Below, piece by piece: positions 52,866 to 62,432 of a DNA stretch of 64,000 nucleotides. Made by a program: the position numbers and the translations under genes. Positions within the stretch are counted from its first letter, which is position 1. Every line of letters begins with the position of its first letter. The DNA comes from Sphaerochaeta sp. GTDB taxonomy: Bacteria > Spirochaetota > Spirochaetia > Sphaerochaetales > Sphaerochaetaceae. The stretch lies in the NCBI GenBank assembly GCA_022482495.1, contig JAKVPA010000005.1, forward strand, positions 1 through 64,000. The letters are read 5' to 3'. Below the pieces are notes generated by a model. It worked only from the letters and a program-made list of their open reading frames with translations. It made no database searches and had not been told where the DNA came from.

Positions 52866-54584
52866 ATGAGAATCATGACTGGCATCCCTTCTTCATCCGG
52901 TTTGGCGGACGGACCCGCGCTGGTCTATCTGCATTCCGCGCTCGTCACCGAAAAGGAGCATATTCCACCTTCCCGGGTACAGAAAGAGGTGGATCGTTTC
53001 CATACGGCGGTGGAGAAGGTCTCCATCGAACTCTCCGAGATGGAGGACGACGCGGCGTCAAAGGATATTCTTGAGACGCACCGCATGATGCTGGGGGATC
53101 CTGAGTTCATCCGCGCGGTGGACACGATGATCCAGAACGAGCAGGTGACGGCCACTTGGGCGGTGAAGGCGACGATCGATGAGATGACCAAACCGCTGGT
53201 CTCCAGCAAGGACGCCCTGTTCCGTGAACGTGCCGCCGATTTCGAGGATGTTTCGCTGCAGATCATCCGGGTGCTGCAAGGCCAGCCCCAGCACGGTCTG
53301 TCCCACCTTGACCGTGACGTGATCCTGGTTGCCGACAAACTGCTGCCTTCCGAACTCTTTTCCATCGACAAGACCCATGTGCTGGGCATCGCGCTGGACG
53401 GCGGCGGCTCCACCAGCCACATCGCCATTCTGACCCGTTCGCTCCGCATTCCCACGGTGCTCGCCCTGGGGTCGTTCAGCTCCAAGGTGCACAGCGGCGA
53501 CGAGGTGATCGTCGACGGCAACTACGGCGAGGTGTTCGTCCGTCCTGAACTGAGCACCCGGCAGATGGTCAAGGAACGGAACGAGCGGATGGAGCGGGAG
53601 CATCACCAGCTGGATGAGCTGTCAAAACTGCCCACGGTGACCCAGGACGGACACGCCATGGTGATCCTCTCCAACATCGAGATGGTCCGTGAGGTCCCGC
53701 TGGTCAAGCAGGTCGGCTCGGATGGCATCGGGTTGTACCGCTCCGAGTATCTGATCATCGAAGGCGGGGAGAAAATCTCCGAGGACGTCCAGTTTGAGAA
53801 CTACAAGTCGGTCATCCAGGCGATGGCGCCCCAGCCGGTGACCATCCGTACGTTTGACATCGGCGGAGACAAAGTGGTCCCCGGCCTGGGCATTGACGAG
53901 CAGAACCCCATTCTGGGGTGGAGGGCCGTCCGCTTCTGTCTTGCACGAAAGGACATTTTCTCGGTACAGTTACGCGCGTTGCTCCGCGCCAGTGTGTTTG
54001 GAAAACTCAGGATCATGTTCCCGATGATCAGCGGCGTGAAGGAGCTGGATGATGTCCTGGCCGTGCTGGAGCATGTGAAGCAGGGGATGGATGCCCAGCA
54101 CATCCCGTACGACCATGACGTGCAGATCGGGACGATGATCGAGGTACCGTCGGCGGCCTTGTGCGCCGATCTGTTGGCGGGGAAGGTGGACTTCTTCTCC
54201 ATCGGAACCAATGACTTGATCCAGTACACGTTGGCGGTCGACCGCGGCAATGAGAAGATCGCCTACCTGTACCAGCCGTTGCACCCCGCCGTGCTGCGGT
54301 CCATCAAGATGATCATCGACAAAGGGCACGCCGCCCACATCCCGGTGGGGATGTGCGGAGAGATGGCGGGCAACAGTTTCCTCTCCCCGTTGCTGTGCGG
54401 ATTGGGACTGGATGAATTTTCGATGGACCCCCAGTCGGTGCTGGCGGTGCGACGTAGCCTGAGAATGGTGACGTACGCCGAATGCCAGCAACTGGCCGAA
54501 GCCGTGTTACGGCTGGACGAAAGCGAGGCCATCAAAGCGTACATGAAGGATTGGATGGAACACCATGAGCGAATATCAGAATGA
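52866..54584 (+). CDS. ptsI: PTS phosphoenolpyruvate-protein phosphotransferase (Enzyme I)
   Basis: 572 residues. It moves phosphate from PEP to HPr. N-terminal G-I-P-S-S-S-G-L-A-D-G, the phospho-His site G-G-G-S-T-S-H-I-A (His185), the PEP-binding domain with G-L-Y-R-S-E-Y-L and F-D-I-G-G-D-K, and the conserved G-M-C-G-E-M-A-G near the C-terminus. No HPr or Enzyme II gene is nearby, so it may serve a sugar PTS encoded elsewhere or a regulatory PTS. An ATG at 52875 is an alternative start. It overlaps der by 20 bases. Confidence 0.95.
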   Translation: MRIMTGIPSSSGLADGPALVYLHSALVTEKEHIPPSRVQKEVDRFHTAVEKVSIELSEMEDDAASKDILETHRMMLGDPEFIRAVDTMIQNEQVTATWAVKATIDEMTKPLVSSKDALFRERAADFEDVSLQIIRVLQGQPQHGLSHLDRDVILVADKLLPSELFSIDKTHVLGIALDGGGSTSHIAILTRSLRIPTVLALGSFSSKVHSGDEVIVDGNYGEVFVRPELSTRQMVKERNERMEREHHQLDELSKLPTVTQDGHAMVILSNIEMVREVPLVKQVGSDGIGLYRSEYLIIEGGEKISEDVQFENYKSVIQAMAPQPVTIRTFDIGGDKVVPGLGIDEQNPILGWRAVRFCLARKDIFSVQLRALLRASVFGKLRIMFPMISGVKELDDVLAVLEHVKQGMDAQHIPYDHDVQIGTMIEVPSAALCADLLAGKVDFFSIGTNDLIQYTLAVDRGNEKIAYLYQPLHPAVLRSIKMIIDKGHAAHIPVGMCGEMAGNSFLSPLLCGLGLDEFSMDPQSVLAVRRSLRMVTYAECQQLAEAVLRLDESEAIKAYMKDWMEHHERISE

Positions 54585-56109
54585 GACGGGCAAGATTCCT
54601 GTCGTAGCGATCATCGGACGGCCCAATGTCGGCAAATCGACGTTGTTCAACCGTCTGCTTGGCAAACGGCGGGCCATCACCAGCCCGGAACCCGGGGTGA
54701 CCCGGGACGCCATCGAGGAACGGTGGTATCTGGGCAACCACCCGGTCACGCTGGTGGACAGCGGCGGCATCAAGCAGGAGAAGGAAGGATTGGACGACCT
54801 GGTGACCGACCGGAGCGTCTCGCTGTTCGCCTCCAGCGACGCCATTTTGTTTTTGATGGACTGCACCGAGGTGACCGGAGAGGATCGCCAGATCATGGAA
54901 GATCTGCGTCCCTACACCGACAAGGTGGTTTTGGTGGTCAACAAGGTGGATGATGAGAAGCGGCAGAACCTGGTCTGGGATTTCTTCCAGTACGGGTTCC
55001 AGCGGGTTGTCGGCATCTCCGCCGCCCATGGTCTGGGAATGGATGAACTGGAAGACTGCCTGATGGGCATGCTGGATCTGACCACCGTGGAGGAAGCGCC
55101 GGAGAAAGAGGCGACGGTGAAGATCGCCATCATGGGCAAGCCCAACACCGGCAAGAGCACGCTGACCAACCTGCTGGTCGGGGAAGAGGTGTCGCTGGTC
55201 AGCGACATCCCCGGCACGACGCGGGATGTGGTCCAGAGCCGCTTCACCTACAAGAACACCCTGTTCTCCGTGATGGACACGGCGGGAATCCGCCGCAAGG
55301 GGAAGGTCAGTGATGACGTGGAGTACTACTCGGTCAACCGGTCCATCAAGGCGATCGAGGAAGCGGACGTGGTGCTCCTGATGATCGACAGCGAGGAAGG
55401 CATCTCCGAACAGGACAAGAAGATCGCCAACCTGGTGGTACGCCGCGGCCGCGGCATCATTCTGGTGCTGAACAAGATCGACCTGCTGCATGGCCCGCAG
55501 AACCAGCTGAACGCCATCGAGGACCGGACCCGGTACCTGTTTCCCGTCCTGGGATTCGCTCCGCTCGTCCCCATCTCCGCCAAAGACGGAAAGAACATCG
55601 GCAAGCTTCTGGATACCGTATGGGCTGTCTGGAGACAGAACAACAAACGGGTGGAGACGGCGCAACTGAACGTCGCCATCAAGGAGTGGGGGGAGAAATA
55701 CCAGCCACCCCGCGGAGAAGCCGGCCATTACAAGGTGTACTACGGCACGCAGGTCGGGGTGAACCCGGTGCGGTTCCTTCTGTTCGTCAACCGGATCAAG
55801 GACTTTCCGCCGATGTACATCCAGTATCTGAAGAACTGCATCCGGCGTGATCTTGGCTTCACCATGATCCCGGTGGAGGTGGATCTCAGGGAACGGACCC
55901 GCAATCCATCGTTGCATGACCGGGCTCCCAAGGCCCCGTCGCTGACGGATATCAAGAAGAATGCCGCGGCCAAGGCCGCCCCGCGCTCCGGCGGCCGTGC
56001 CAAACCGCGTCCCCGGCCGGTCAAGCCAGGCAACAAGGCGGCGTTGGGAAAAGCGATCGAACGGGCGCAGAAACGGGCGAAGTCGAGCGCCTCCAAACGT
56101 GGATCCTGA
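54565..56109 (+). CDS. der: Ribosome-assembly GTPase Der (EngA)
   Basis: 514 residues with two tandem GTPase domains: G1 G-R-P-N-V-G-K-S-T (18-26) and the second G-K-P-N-T-G-K-S-T (191-199), each with D-T/S-G-G-I or D-T-A-G-I and N-K-V-D / N-K-I-D. A KH-like domain follows, then a basic Ala/Lys/Pro/Arg-rich tail of about 55 residues, longer than in most relatives. Needed for 50S maturation. It overlaps the end of ptsI by 20 bases. Confidence 0.95.
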   Translation: MSEYQNETGKIPVVAIIGRPNVGKSTLFNRLLGKRRAITSPEPGVTRDAIEERWYLGNHPVTLVDSGGIKQEKEGLDDLVTDRSVSLFASSDAILFLMDCTEVTGEDRQIMEDLRPYTDKVVLVVNKVDDEKRQNLVWDFFQYGFQRVVGISAAHGLGMDELEDCLMGMLDLTTVEEAPEKEATVKIAIMGKPNTGKSTLTNLLVGEEVSLVSDIPGTTRDVVQSRFTYKNTLFSVMDTAGIRRKGKVSDDVEYYSVNRSIKAIEEADVVLLMIDSEEGISEQDKKIANLVVRRGRGIILVLNKIDLLHGPQNQLNAIEDRTRYLFPVLGFAPLVPISAKDGKNIGKLLDTVWAVWRQNNKRVETAQLNVAIKEWGEKYQPPRGEAGHYKVYYGTQVGVNPVRFLLFVNRIKDFPPMYIQYLKNCIRRDLGFTMIPVEVDLRERTRNPSLHDRAPKAPSLTDIKKNAAAKAAPRSGGRAKPRPRPVKPGNKAALGKAIERAQKRAKSSASKRGS

Positions 56110-56794
56110 GATCAAGGTCGTCGCGTTCGATGTCGACGGCACGCTGTATGGGAAATGGTCCTATCTGTGGCGCATGACCCTGAGCGGTTTCCCTGATCCC
56201 TTGCTGGCCTGGGCATACAACCGGGCCAGGATACGCTACCGGGAGGTGCAGGGGACGGATCCGGTCCTTCCGGAAACCAGGGAAGGGTACCTCCGCCGTC
56301 TGTCCCTTCTGATGCTGAACGCACTGGGAAGAAAGCCCAGTGAGAAGGCCATCGCCCGGATCACCCGGCGGGTGGAGCGGCAGATGTACCACCGCTGGGC
56401 TGTGCTGTACCGAAGCGTCCATGGACGGAAGGGAATGCGCTCTGCCGTCGAAGAGCTCCACCGCATGGGCTACCGGATCGCCATCCTGTCGGATTTCCCG
56501 TTGGTGGAGAAACTCAAAGCCCTGGGCATCGCCCCATGGGTGGACGTCGCCCTGTCCAGCGAGGATATCGGATACCTCAAGCCGGACGGGCGGGTGTTTT
56601 CCCGTCTTCTTGACGCCATCGGGGTGCCGGCAGGGCAGGTGTTGTACGTCGGGGACAGTTATCACAAGGACGTTCTGGGAGCCAAAGGGGCGGGAATGCA
56701 TACCGTTCTGCTTTCCCGAGGCCGTCGAAGCGTGTACCCCGAGGCGGAATATGTGGTACATTCTTTTCAGAGACTGATTTCCTTGTTTCGGTAA
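56099..56794 (+). CDS. HAD-superfamily hydrolase
   Basis: 231 residues from GTG 56099 (M-D-P-E-I-K-V-V-A-F-D-V-D-G-T), overlapping the der stop. HAD motifs: D-V-D-G-T-L-Y (I), I-L-S-D-F-P (II), Y-L-K-P-D-G-R-V-F (III) and V-G-D-S-Y-H-K-D (IV). Helical cap between motifs I and II. Probably a small-molecule phosphatase; the substrate cannot be predicted. Longer open frame upstream is inside der and not homologous. Its TAA overlaps an ATG 12 bases before the next gene's start. Confidence 0.85.
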   Translation: MDPEIKVVAFDVDGTLYGKWSYLWRMTLSGFPDPLLAWAYNRARIRYREVQGTDPVLPETREGYLRRLSLLMLNALGRKPSEKAIARITRRVERQMYHRWAVLYRSVHGRKGMRSAVEELHRMGYRIAILSDFPLVEKLKALGIAPWVDVALSSEDIGYLKPDGRVFSRLLDAIGVPAGQVLYVGDSYHKDVLGAKGAGMHTVLLSRGRRSVYPEAEYVVHSFQRLISLFR

Positions 56795-56805
56795 TGGAGG
56801 TCTGT

Positions 56806-58419
56806 ATGGATCGGTTGTGGATTGTGGTATCCCTCGCATTGTCCCTGTTGACGCTCGTGATCATGTTCCTGCTGCGCGCGGAGGACAAGAAAGAAAAGAG
56901 CTTCTCCCGGGTGATGGAGTTGATCAGCCGATTCCGCTCCGAAGCGGGCAAGACGGAATCCCAGCTGAAAGAGACCAGCCAGCAGGCGAGCAATGAAATC
57001 AACGCGCAGGTCAACAATGTCCACAACCTGATGCGTTCCATTGACGCGAAGATCCTGGATCTGGAAGGCCGTAGCGAAGACCTTTCTAAACTCCAGGCGG
57101 TGATGAACAACTACCGTGACGTAATGGTCCAGCTGAACGCCCTGACGGATCAAGCCGAGGGCAAGATCCAATTGGTCAACGAACAGGTCGCCGAGGTGAA
57201 GCGGATCGAATCGGTCATCGCTGGTTTCCGCGAGGAGATCGCCCAGGCCCGGCAGGCCATCCAGAACGATCTGGACGCCTCCAAAGCAACCATTTCCACG
57301 CTGGAAGCGGAGACACTCCAGCGGTTGGGAGATACCAGGCAGACGGTGGAGAAGACGATGCAGAATTGCAAGGATGTCGTCTCCGGACTGAAGACAACCC
57401 TCCAAGAGGAGGAGGACGCCGCCATCGCCGCCGTACACAAAGAAACGGAAGAGCTTCGTCAGTTGGGGCAGAAGACCGATACGCTGGTCGAATCCTCCAA
57501 AGAGCAGTTCAACCAGTTGCAGGCTGATTCCGTCGCCCAGGTGAACAAGGATCTTTCCGCGTTCACCATCGCCAGCACGCAGAAACTGGAGACGGTGTTC
57601 AAGCAGACCATCGAGCAGATCGACGCGTCGTTCCTCACCATGGTGCACACCTCCCAGGTGTTCATCAATGAACTGGACAGCAGACTGGCTTCCACCAAGG
57701 AGATCACCTCATCGCTGGAAGCGAAAAGTGCCGATAACCTTGCCCAAGCCTCCCGGCGTCTGGATTCCTATTCCCGGCAGATCGCCGCCGCTCAGGCGGA
57801 AATCGTCTCCCAGGAGAACCGGAAGAAACAGATGGAGGAGAGCATCCATGCCATCCAGGAAGAAGCCCAGGCGCTGCATCAGGAATTGAACCATCTGAAA
57901 GAAGAGAAAGCGGCCATCATCAAGGAACGGGAGGAACGCCCCCAGCCGGTGATCATCCCCGCCCCCATTCCAACCAACCCCGTCCAACCGACCACCACCG
58001 AAGCTCCTGAAGAACCCCAAGTTCCTGAAGAACCGGAGGCCACCGAGGAACCCGAGGCCACCGAGGAACCCGAAGCCACCGAGGAACCTGAAGCCATCGA
58101 AGAACCTGAAGCCATCGAAGAACCTGAAGCCATCGAAGAACCTGAGGCCACCGAGGAACCGGAAGCCATCGAGGAACCGGAAGCCATCGAGGAACCGATA
58201 CCTGAACTTGAGGATCTGGTGACCAGTCCGGAGCCTGTGGAGGATGCCAAGCCGCTTCCCCTTCAGGAGTTCGAGCCGGAGTTTGTGGCGGAGGACAAGG
58301 AGCCGGAACCGGTGGATATCCCTGATGAGAAAGAGTTGGGGAAGAAGAAACCGGAGAAAACGGTCAGTTACGTTCCTGTCGGCAAAGAGGAAGAAATTCG
58401 TCTGGACGATGAGAGCTGA
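56806..58419 (+). CDS. SpiroCoCo-type coiled-coil protein with hexapeptide repeats
   Basis: 537 residues from ATG 56806, 5 bases after GGAGG (the ATG at 56794 lies before that SD). An N-terminal membrane helix (about 3-22), then about 350 residues of heptad-rich coiled coil, a Pro-rich segment, nine E-P-E-A-T/I-E hexapeptides (409-462) and an acidic tail ending E-I-R-L-D-D-E-S. The layout resembles the spirochaete SpiroCoCo family, probably cytoskeletal or envelope-associated; function is unproven. Confidence 0.75.
   Translation: MDRLWIVVSLALSLLTLVIMFLLRAEDKKEKSFSRVMELISRFRSEAGKTESQLKETSQQASNEINAQVNNVHNLMRSIDAKILDLEGRSEDLSKLQAVMNNYRDVMVQLNALTDQAEGKIQLVNEQVAEVKRIESVIAGFREEIAQARQAIQNDLDASKATISTLEAETLQRLGDTRQTVEKTMQNCKDVVSGLKTTLQEEEDAAIAAVHKETEELRQLGQKTDTLVESSKEQFNQLQADSVAQVNKDLSAFTIASTQKLETVFKQTIEQIDASFLTMVHTSQVFINELDSRLASTKEITSSLEAKSADNLAQASRRLDSYSRQIAAAQAEIVSQENRKKQMEESIHAIQEEAQALHQELNHLKEEKAAIIKEREERPQPVIIPAPIPTNPVQPTTTEAPEEPQVPEEPEATEEPEATEEPEATEEPEAIEEPEAIEEPEAIEEPEATEEPEAIEEPEAIEEPIPELEDLVTSPEPVEDAKPLPLQEFEPEFVAEDKEPEPVDIPDEKELGKKKPEKTVSYVPVGKEEEIRLDDES
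58030..58191 (+). repeat. Nine 18-base in-frame tandem repeats
   Basis: Nine units encode E-P-E-A-(T/I)-E with third-base variation (GAACCGGAGGCCACCGAG type). Being a multiple of three, copy changes would lengthen or shorten the protein without a frameshift. Confidence 0.95.
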
Positions 58420-58425
58420 CGCGGC

Positions 58426-58454
58426 TTGACGATAGCGGATTGTCTCAGTACCTT
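58426..58454 (+). promoter_or_regulatory. Possible promoter of grpE
   Basis: -35 TTGACG (58426-58431), 17-base spacer, -10 TACCTT (58449-58454), leader about 95 bases including a CCGGA/TCCGG hairpin near 58510. No CIRCE operator is seen. Confidence 0.4.
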
Positions 58455-58554
58455 ACAGGCATCTACCGGGTGGGTTTGTAACACATTCAGTGAGAATACA
58501 ACATGGGCGTTTCCGGACGGCTCCGGGAAGGCCTAGAAAAACTGAGGGATACCT

Positions 58555-59167
58555 ATGGAAACAACTGAGCAGTCCAAAGAGACGAAAACGCCGGAAAAGC
58601 AGCAGGATATGGCCATGGACCAGAAGGAGGCCAAGCGTCCGGTCAATGACGCCGATTTGGAACATGCCAAAGCGGAGAACGCCAAGCTTTCCGAAGAAAA
58701 TACCAAACTGAAAGCAGAGAATGCCGCGTTGCAGGAGAAAGTCAATCTGATCCTTCTGAAGTACGCGGATATGGACAACGCGCGTAAGCGTGCCATCCGT
58801 GATTGCGACGAGGGGATCGCCCGCGCCAAGGCCAATATGGTCAGGGATCTGCTCCCTACGTTGGATGATTTCCAACGTGCTGTCGCAGCCGCGGAAAAAG
58901 GGGATGACTACGGCAAGATGCTGGAAGGGGTGAAGATGATCCAAGCGAATCTCTTCTGCCATGTTGCAGAAGAACTACGGCTTGGAAGTGATGCATTCCG
59001 AGGGCAAGCCGTACGACCACAACCAACAGGAAGTGTTCCTGGTCGTCGAGGATGAGAAGCTGAAGGATGAGGTTGTCCTGGAGACCTTGATCCCCGGCTA
59101 CACCATCGATGGCAAAGTGCTCCGCCCGGCGAAGGTCAAGCTGGGGAAACCGAAAGCAAAAAATTGA
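58555..59167 (+). CDS. grpE: Nucleotide exchange factor GrpE, with a frameshift at about 58953
   Basis: The first frame gives an acidic N-terminus, a long coiled coil and the family D-N-A-R-K-R-A, R-D-L-L-P-T-L-D-D-F-Q-R-A and G-V-K-M-I, then leaves the family at about codon 134. The next frame (from about 58958) continues M-L-Q-K-N-Y-G-L-E and the C-terminal beta-domain (G-Y-T-I-D-G-K-V-L-R-P-A-K-V) to the normal end. One extra base in CTCTTCTGCC near 58953 explains it; the repaired length is about 203 residues. GrpE exchanges ADP on DnaK. SD GAGGG. Confidence 0.9.
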
Positions 59168-59192
59168 CGATTGCACGTGGCGTGAGTATTTT
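59164..59192 (+). promoter_or_regulatory. Promoter of dnaK
   Basis: -35 TTGACG (59164-59169) overlaps the grpE stop codon; 17-base spacer; -10 TATTTT (59187-59192). The leader is about 60 bases. It allows dnaK to be made independently of grpE. Confidence 0.6.
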
Positions 59193-59259
59193 ACAAGCAG
59201 TTCGAGAGAACAATTGATTGATATGAACATTGGTAACGACAAGTGAGGAGATAGAGAGT

Positions 59260-61197
59260 ATGGGTAAGATTATTGGTATTGATTTGGGCACCACAAACAG
59301 CTGTGTCGCCGTCATGGAGGGGAATGAGCCGAAAGTCATCATCAACAGTGATGGCGCCCGGACCACTCCGTCCATTGTGGCGTTCACCGACAGCGGCGAG
59401 CGCCTTGTCGGTCAGCCCGCGAAGAACCAAATCATCAAAAACGCTGAGAATACGGTGTATTCCATCAAGCGGTTCATGGGGCATAAATACAGTGAAGTGA
59501 CGGAAGAGGCCGCACAGGTTCCGTACAAAGTGGTCGCCAGCAATGAAGGCTATGCCCGTGTGTTGATTCACGGCAAGCAGTATTCGCCGGAAGAGATCAG
59601 CGCCGCGATCCTTCAGAAGATGAAGGAAAGCGCCGAGGCCTATCTTGGCGAGAAAGTGACGGAAGCGGTCATCACCGTTCCCGCGTACTTCAATGACTCG
59701 CAGCGTCAGGCCACCAAGGACGCCGGCAGGATCGCCGGTCTGGATGTCAAGCGGATCGTCAACGAGCCGACCGCATCCGCCCTTGCCTATGGTCTGAACA
59801 AGGATACGTCCAAGGAAGAGAAGATCGTCGTCTACGACTTCGGTGGTGGTACGTTCGATGTCTCCATCCTGGAGCTGGGTGATGGTGTCTTCGAAGTGAA
59901 GTCCACCAACGGTGATACCCACCTTGGCGGTGATGACTTCGATGCCCGCATCATCGAGTGGATGAACAGCGAGTTCAAGAAACAGTACAACATTGACCTG
60001 AAGAACGACAAGGTCGCTCTGCAGCGTCTGAAGGACGAGGCGGAGAAGGCGAAGATCGCCCTGTCCACCACGATGAGCTATGAGATCAACCTGCCGTATA
60101 TCGGCAACGTTGGTGGCAATCCGGTGCACCTTCAGATGACGTTGACCCGCGCCAAATTCGAGGAGCTGGTCGATGATCTGATCCAGCGGTCCAAACAGCC
60201 GGTGCAGAATGCGTTGCGTGACGCCGGCCTGACGGTCAATGATATTGATGACGTCATTCTGGTTGGTGGTACGACGCGTATCCCCAAAGTCCAGGAGACG
60301 GTTCGCCAGATTTTCGGCAAAGAGCCGCGTAAGGGCGTCAACCCGGATGAGGTCGTTGCCATGGGCGCCGCCATTCAGGGTGGTATTCTTGGCGGAGACG
60401 TCAAGGACGTCGTCCTGTTGGATGTCACGCCGCTTTCGCTGGGCATCGAGACCCTCGGTGGCGTCGATACCAAGATGATTCCGCGCAACACGACGATTCC
60501 TACCAAGAAGAGCCAGATCTTCAGTACGGCTGCTGATGGACAGACGGAAGTCACCATCAACGTCCTGCAGGGCGAGCGTGAGATGGCCTCGCAGAACAAG
60601 TCGCTTGGTCGGTTCAACCTGGTTGGTATTCCCGCCGCTCCGCGTGGGGTGCCTCAGATCGAGGTGTCCTTCGATATTGATGCCAACGGCATCGTCCACG
60701 TTTCGGCGAAGGACCTTGGCACTGGCAAGGAACAGAAGATCCGTATCGATGGAGCTTCCGGTCTTTCCGATGACGAGATCAACCGGATGGTGAAGGACGC
60801 TGAGTCGCATGCCGAAGAGGATAAGAACGCCCGCTCGAAGATTGACGCCCGCAACGAAGCGGAAAGCATCCAGTACAGCACCGAGAAGTCTCTGAAAGAC
60901 TACGGTGACAAGGTGTCCGCCGATGAGAAGGTGAAGATCCAGAGCGCGTTGACCGACCTGAAGAACACGTTGGCCAACCAGAACGCCTCCGCTGAGGAGA
61001 TCAAGGCGAAGAGCCAGGCCGTCCAAGAGGCTGCCTACAAGCTCTCCGAGGAGATCTACAAGGCAGCAAGCGCCAACGCCCAGGCCAATGCTGGTGCCCA
61101 GCAGCAACAGCAGCAGGCTGAGCAACCCAAGAAGGACGAGCCCAAGAAGCACAAGGGCAACGGTCCTGATGACGCCGACTATGAGGTGGTGAACTGA
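59260..61197 (+). CDS. dnaK: Molecular chaperone DnaK (Hsp70)
   Basis: 645 residues from [14 protein letters not shown]. The ATPase domain has phosphate loops ([16 protein letters not shown]) and [10 protein letters not shown] style sequence I-L-V-G-G-T-T-R. The substrate domain follows ([12 protein letters not shown]), with a Gln/Ala-rich tail ending D-A-D-Y-E-V-V-N in place of the usual E-E-V-D. ATG 59260 has SD GAGGAG; an upstream start is rejected. Confidence 0.98.
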   Translation: MGKIIGIDLGTTNSCVAVMEGNEPKVIINSDGARTTPSIVAFTDSGERLVGQPAKNQIIKNAENTVYSIKRFMGHKYSEVTEEAAQVPYKVVASNEGYARVLIHGKQYSPEEISAAILQKMKESAEAYLGEKVTEAVITVPAYFNDSQRQATKDAGRIAGLDVKRIVNEPTASALAYGLNKDTSKEEKIVVYDFGGGTFDVSILELGDGVFEVKSTNGDTHLGGDDFDARIIEWMNSEFKKQYNIDLKNDKVALQRLKDEAEKAKIALSTTMSYEINLPYIGNVGGNPVHLQMTLTRAKFEELVDDLIQRSKQPVQNALRDAGLTVNDIDDVILVGGTTRIPKVQETVRQIFGKEPRKGVNPDEVVAMGAAIQGGILGGDVKDVVLLDVTPLSLGIETLGGVDTKMIPRNTTIPTKKSQIFSTAADGQTEVTINVLQGEREMASQNKSLGRFNLVGIPAAPRGVPQIEVSFDIDANGIVHVSAKDLGTGKEQKIRIDGASGLSDDEINRMVKDAESHAEEDKNARSKIDARNEAESIQYSTEKSLKDYGDKVSADEKVKIQSALTDLKNTLANQNASAEEIKAKSQAVQEAAYKLSEEIYKAASANAQANAGAQQQQQQAEQPKKDEPKKHKGNGPDDADYEVVN

Positions 61198-61230
61198 TTG
61201 CCGGTTTTCTGCTACACTATCGGTTGAATG

Positions 61231-61263
61231 TGCATCATGTCGGCCAAAAGCCGACATGATGTA
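61231..61263 (+). promoter_or_regulatory. Perfect 12-bp hairpin between dnaK and dnaJ
   Basis: CATCATGTCGGC (61233-61244), loop CAAAA, GCCGACATGATG (61250-61261), extended by a G-T and a T-A pair. No T tract follows, so it is more likely a stabilising or processing element than a terminator. Confidence 0.65.
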
Positions 61264-61287
61264 TGTTAAAGGGTTGGAAGAGGTTGT

Positions 61288-62427
61288 ATGGCGACAAAAC
61301 GTGATTACTATGAAGTGCTCGGCGTCTCCAAGGACGCGACACTGGAACAGATAAAGAAAGCCTACCACAAGCTGGCGTTGCAGAACCACCCGGACACCCA
61401 TCCCGGTGACAAGGCTGCTGAGGAACGCTTCAAGGAAGCCACCGAAGCCTACGAGGTCCTGGGGGACGAGAAGAAACGTGCCGCCTATGATCAGTTTGGA
61501 TTCGCCGGCATCGATGGCGCCGGTGGGACGGGGCATGATTATTCCCATGTCTACCAGGATTTCTCCGATATTTTCGGGGGTCATGGCGGTTTTGAGGATA
61601 TCTTCAGCTCGTTCTTCGGCGGTGGCATGGGAGGCGGCGGTGGTGCCAGACAAAGCCAGCAAGGCCCAGGGCCAGGCGCCAACCTTCGCTACGATGTGAC
61701 GATTGATTTCGCCCAGGCGCTTGCCGGGACGAAAGTGGATATTTCCTACGCCCACCAGGTGATGTGCGACACCTGCCATGGAACGGGAAGTGAAGGCGGG
61801 GATGGAGGGACGAAAGTCTGCCCGACCTGCGGTGGCAGTGGACAGGTGCGCCGCAACAGCGGTTTCTTCTCCATCGCCACCACCTGCCCGACCTGCGGTG
61901 GAACCGGCCGGGTGATCGATCATCCCTGCTCCGATTGCCACGGCAGCGGCGTCAAGCGCAAGCAGACCAAGGTGCGGGTGACCATTCCTGCCGGGGTGGA
62001 TACCGGAAACCACATGACGCTGCGCGGCATGGGGGATGCGGGAGCCAACGGAGGGGAGTCCGGTGACCTGTATGTCTACATCAACGTCAAACCGGACAAG
62101 TACTTCGTCCGTGATGGCGCCGATCTGTACCTGCAGATCCCCGTTTCGTTCCCCCAGGCAGCCCTTGGCTCGGACATCCAGGTGACCAACTGGGATGGCA
62201 CGGTGCTGAAGGTCAACATCCCCAGCGGGACGCAGAGCGGCAAGTTGCTTCGCGTCCGTGACCAGGGAGCGCCAAAGCTGAACAGCACGGAGCGTGGGGA
62301 CCTGTACATCAAGATTCAGGTGGATACCCCCAAGCGGCTTGGCCTGAAAGCCAAGAAGTTGATGCAGGATCTTGCCGAGGCGATGGGCTCTGATGACCAT
62401 CCCTCTCCAGTGACGTTCGAACAATGA
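61288..62427 (+). CDS. dnaJ: Chaperone protein DnaJ (Hsp40)
   Basis: 379 residues. J domain with H-P-D at 34-36, a Gly/Phe-rich linker (about 77-125), and four zinc motifs of type C-x-x-C-x-G-x-G (C-D-T-C-H-G-T-G, C-P-T-C-G-G-S-G, C-P-T-C-G-G-T-G, C-S-D-C-H-G-S-G), then the C-terminal substrate-binding domain. It stimulates DnaK ATPase. It lies 90 bases after dnaK behind a strong hairpin. Complete. Confidence 0.97.
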   Translation: MATKRDYYEVLGVSKDATLEQIKKAYHKLALQNHPDTHPGDKAAEERFKEATEAYEVLGDEKKRAAYDQFGFAGIDGAGGTGHDYSHVYQDFSDIFGGHGGFEDIFSSFFGGGMGGGGGARQSQQGPGPGANLRYDVTIDFAQALAGTKVDISYAHQVMCDTCHGTGSEGGDGGTKVCPTCGGSGQVRRNSGFFSIATTCPTCGGTGRVIDHPCSDCHGSGVKRKQTKVRVTIPAGVDTGNHMTLRGMGDAGANGGESGDLYVYINVKPDKYFVRDGADLYLQIPVSFPQAALGSDIQVTNWDGTVLKVNIPSGTQSGKLLRVRDQGAPKLNSTERGDLYIKIQVDTPKRLGLKAKKLMQDLAEAMGSDDHPSPVTFEQ

Positions 62428-62432
62428 GGTGA

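Noticed and set aside
58030-58191. CRISPR-like repeat array
   Set aside because: Units are contiguous, in frame and protein coding, without spacers.
58503-58568. 21-codon ORF overlapping the grpE start
   Set aside because: No Shine-Dalgarno, out of frame with grpE, and no unusual codon content.
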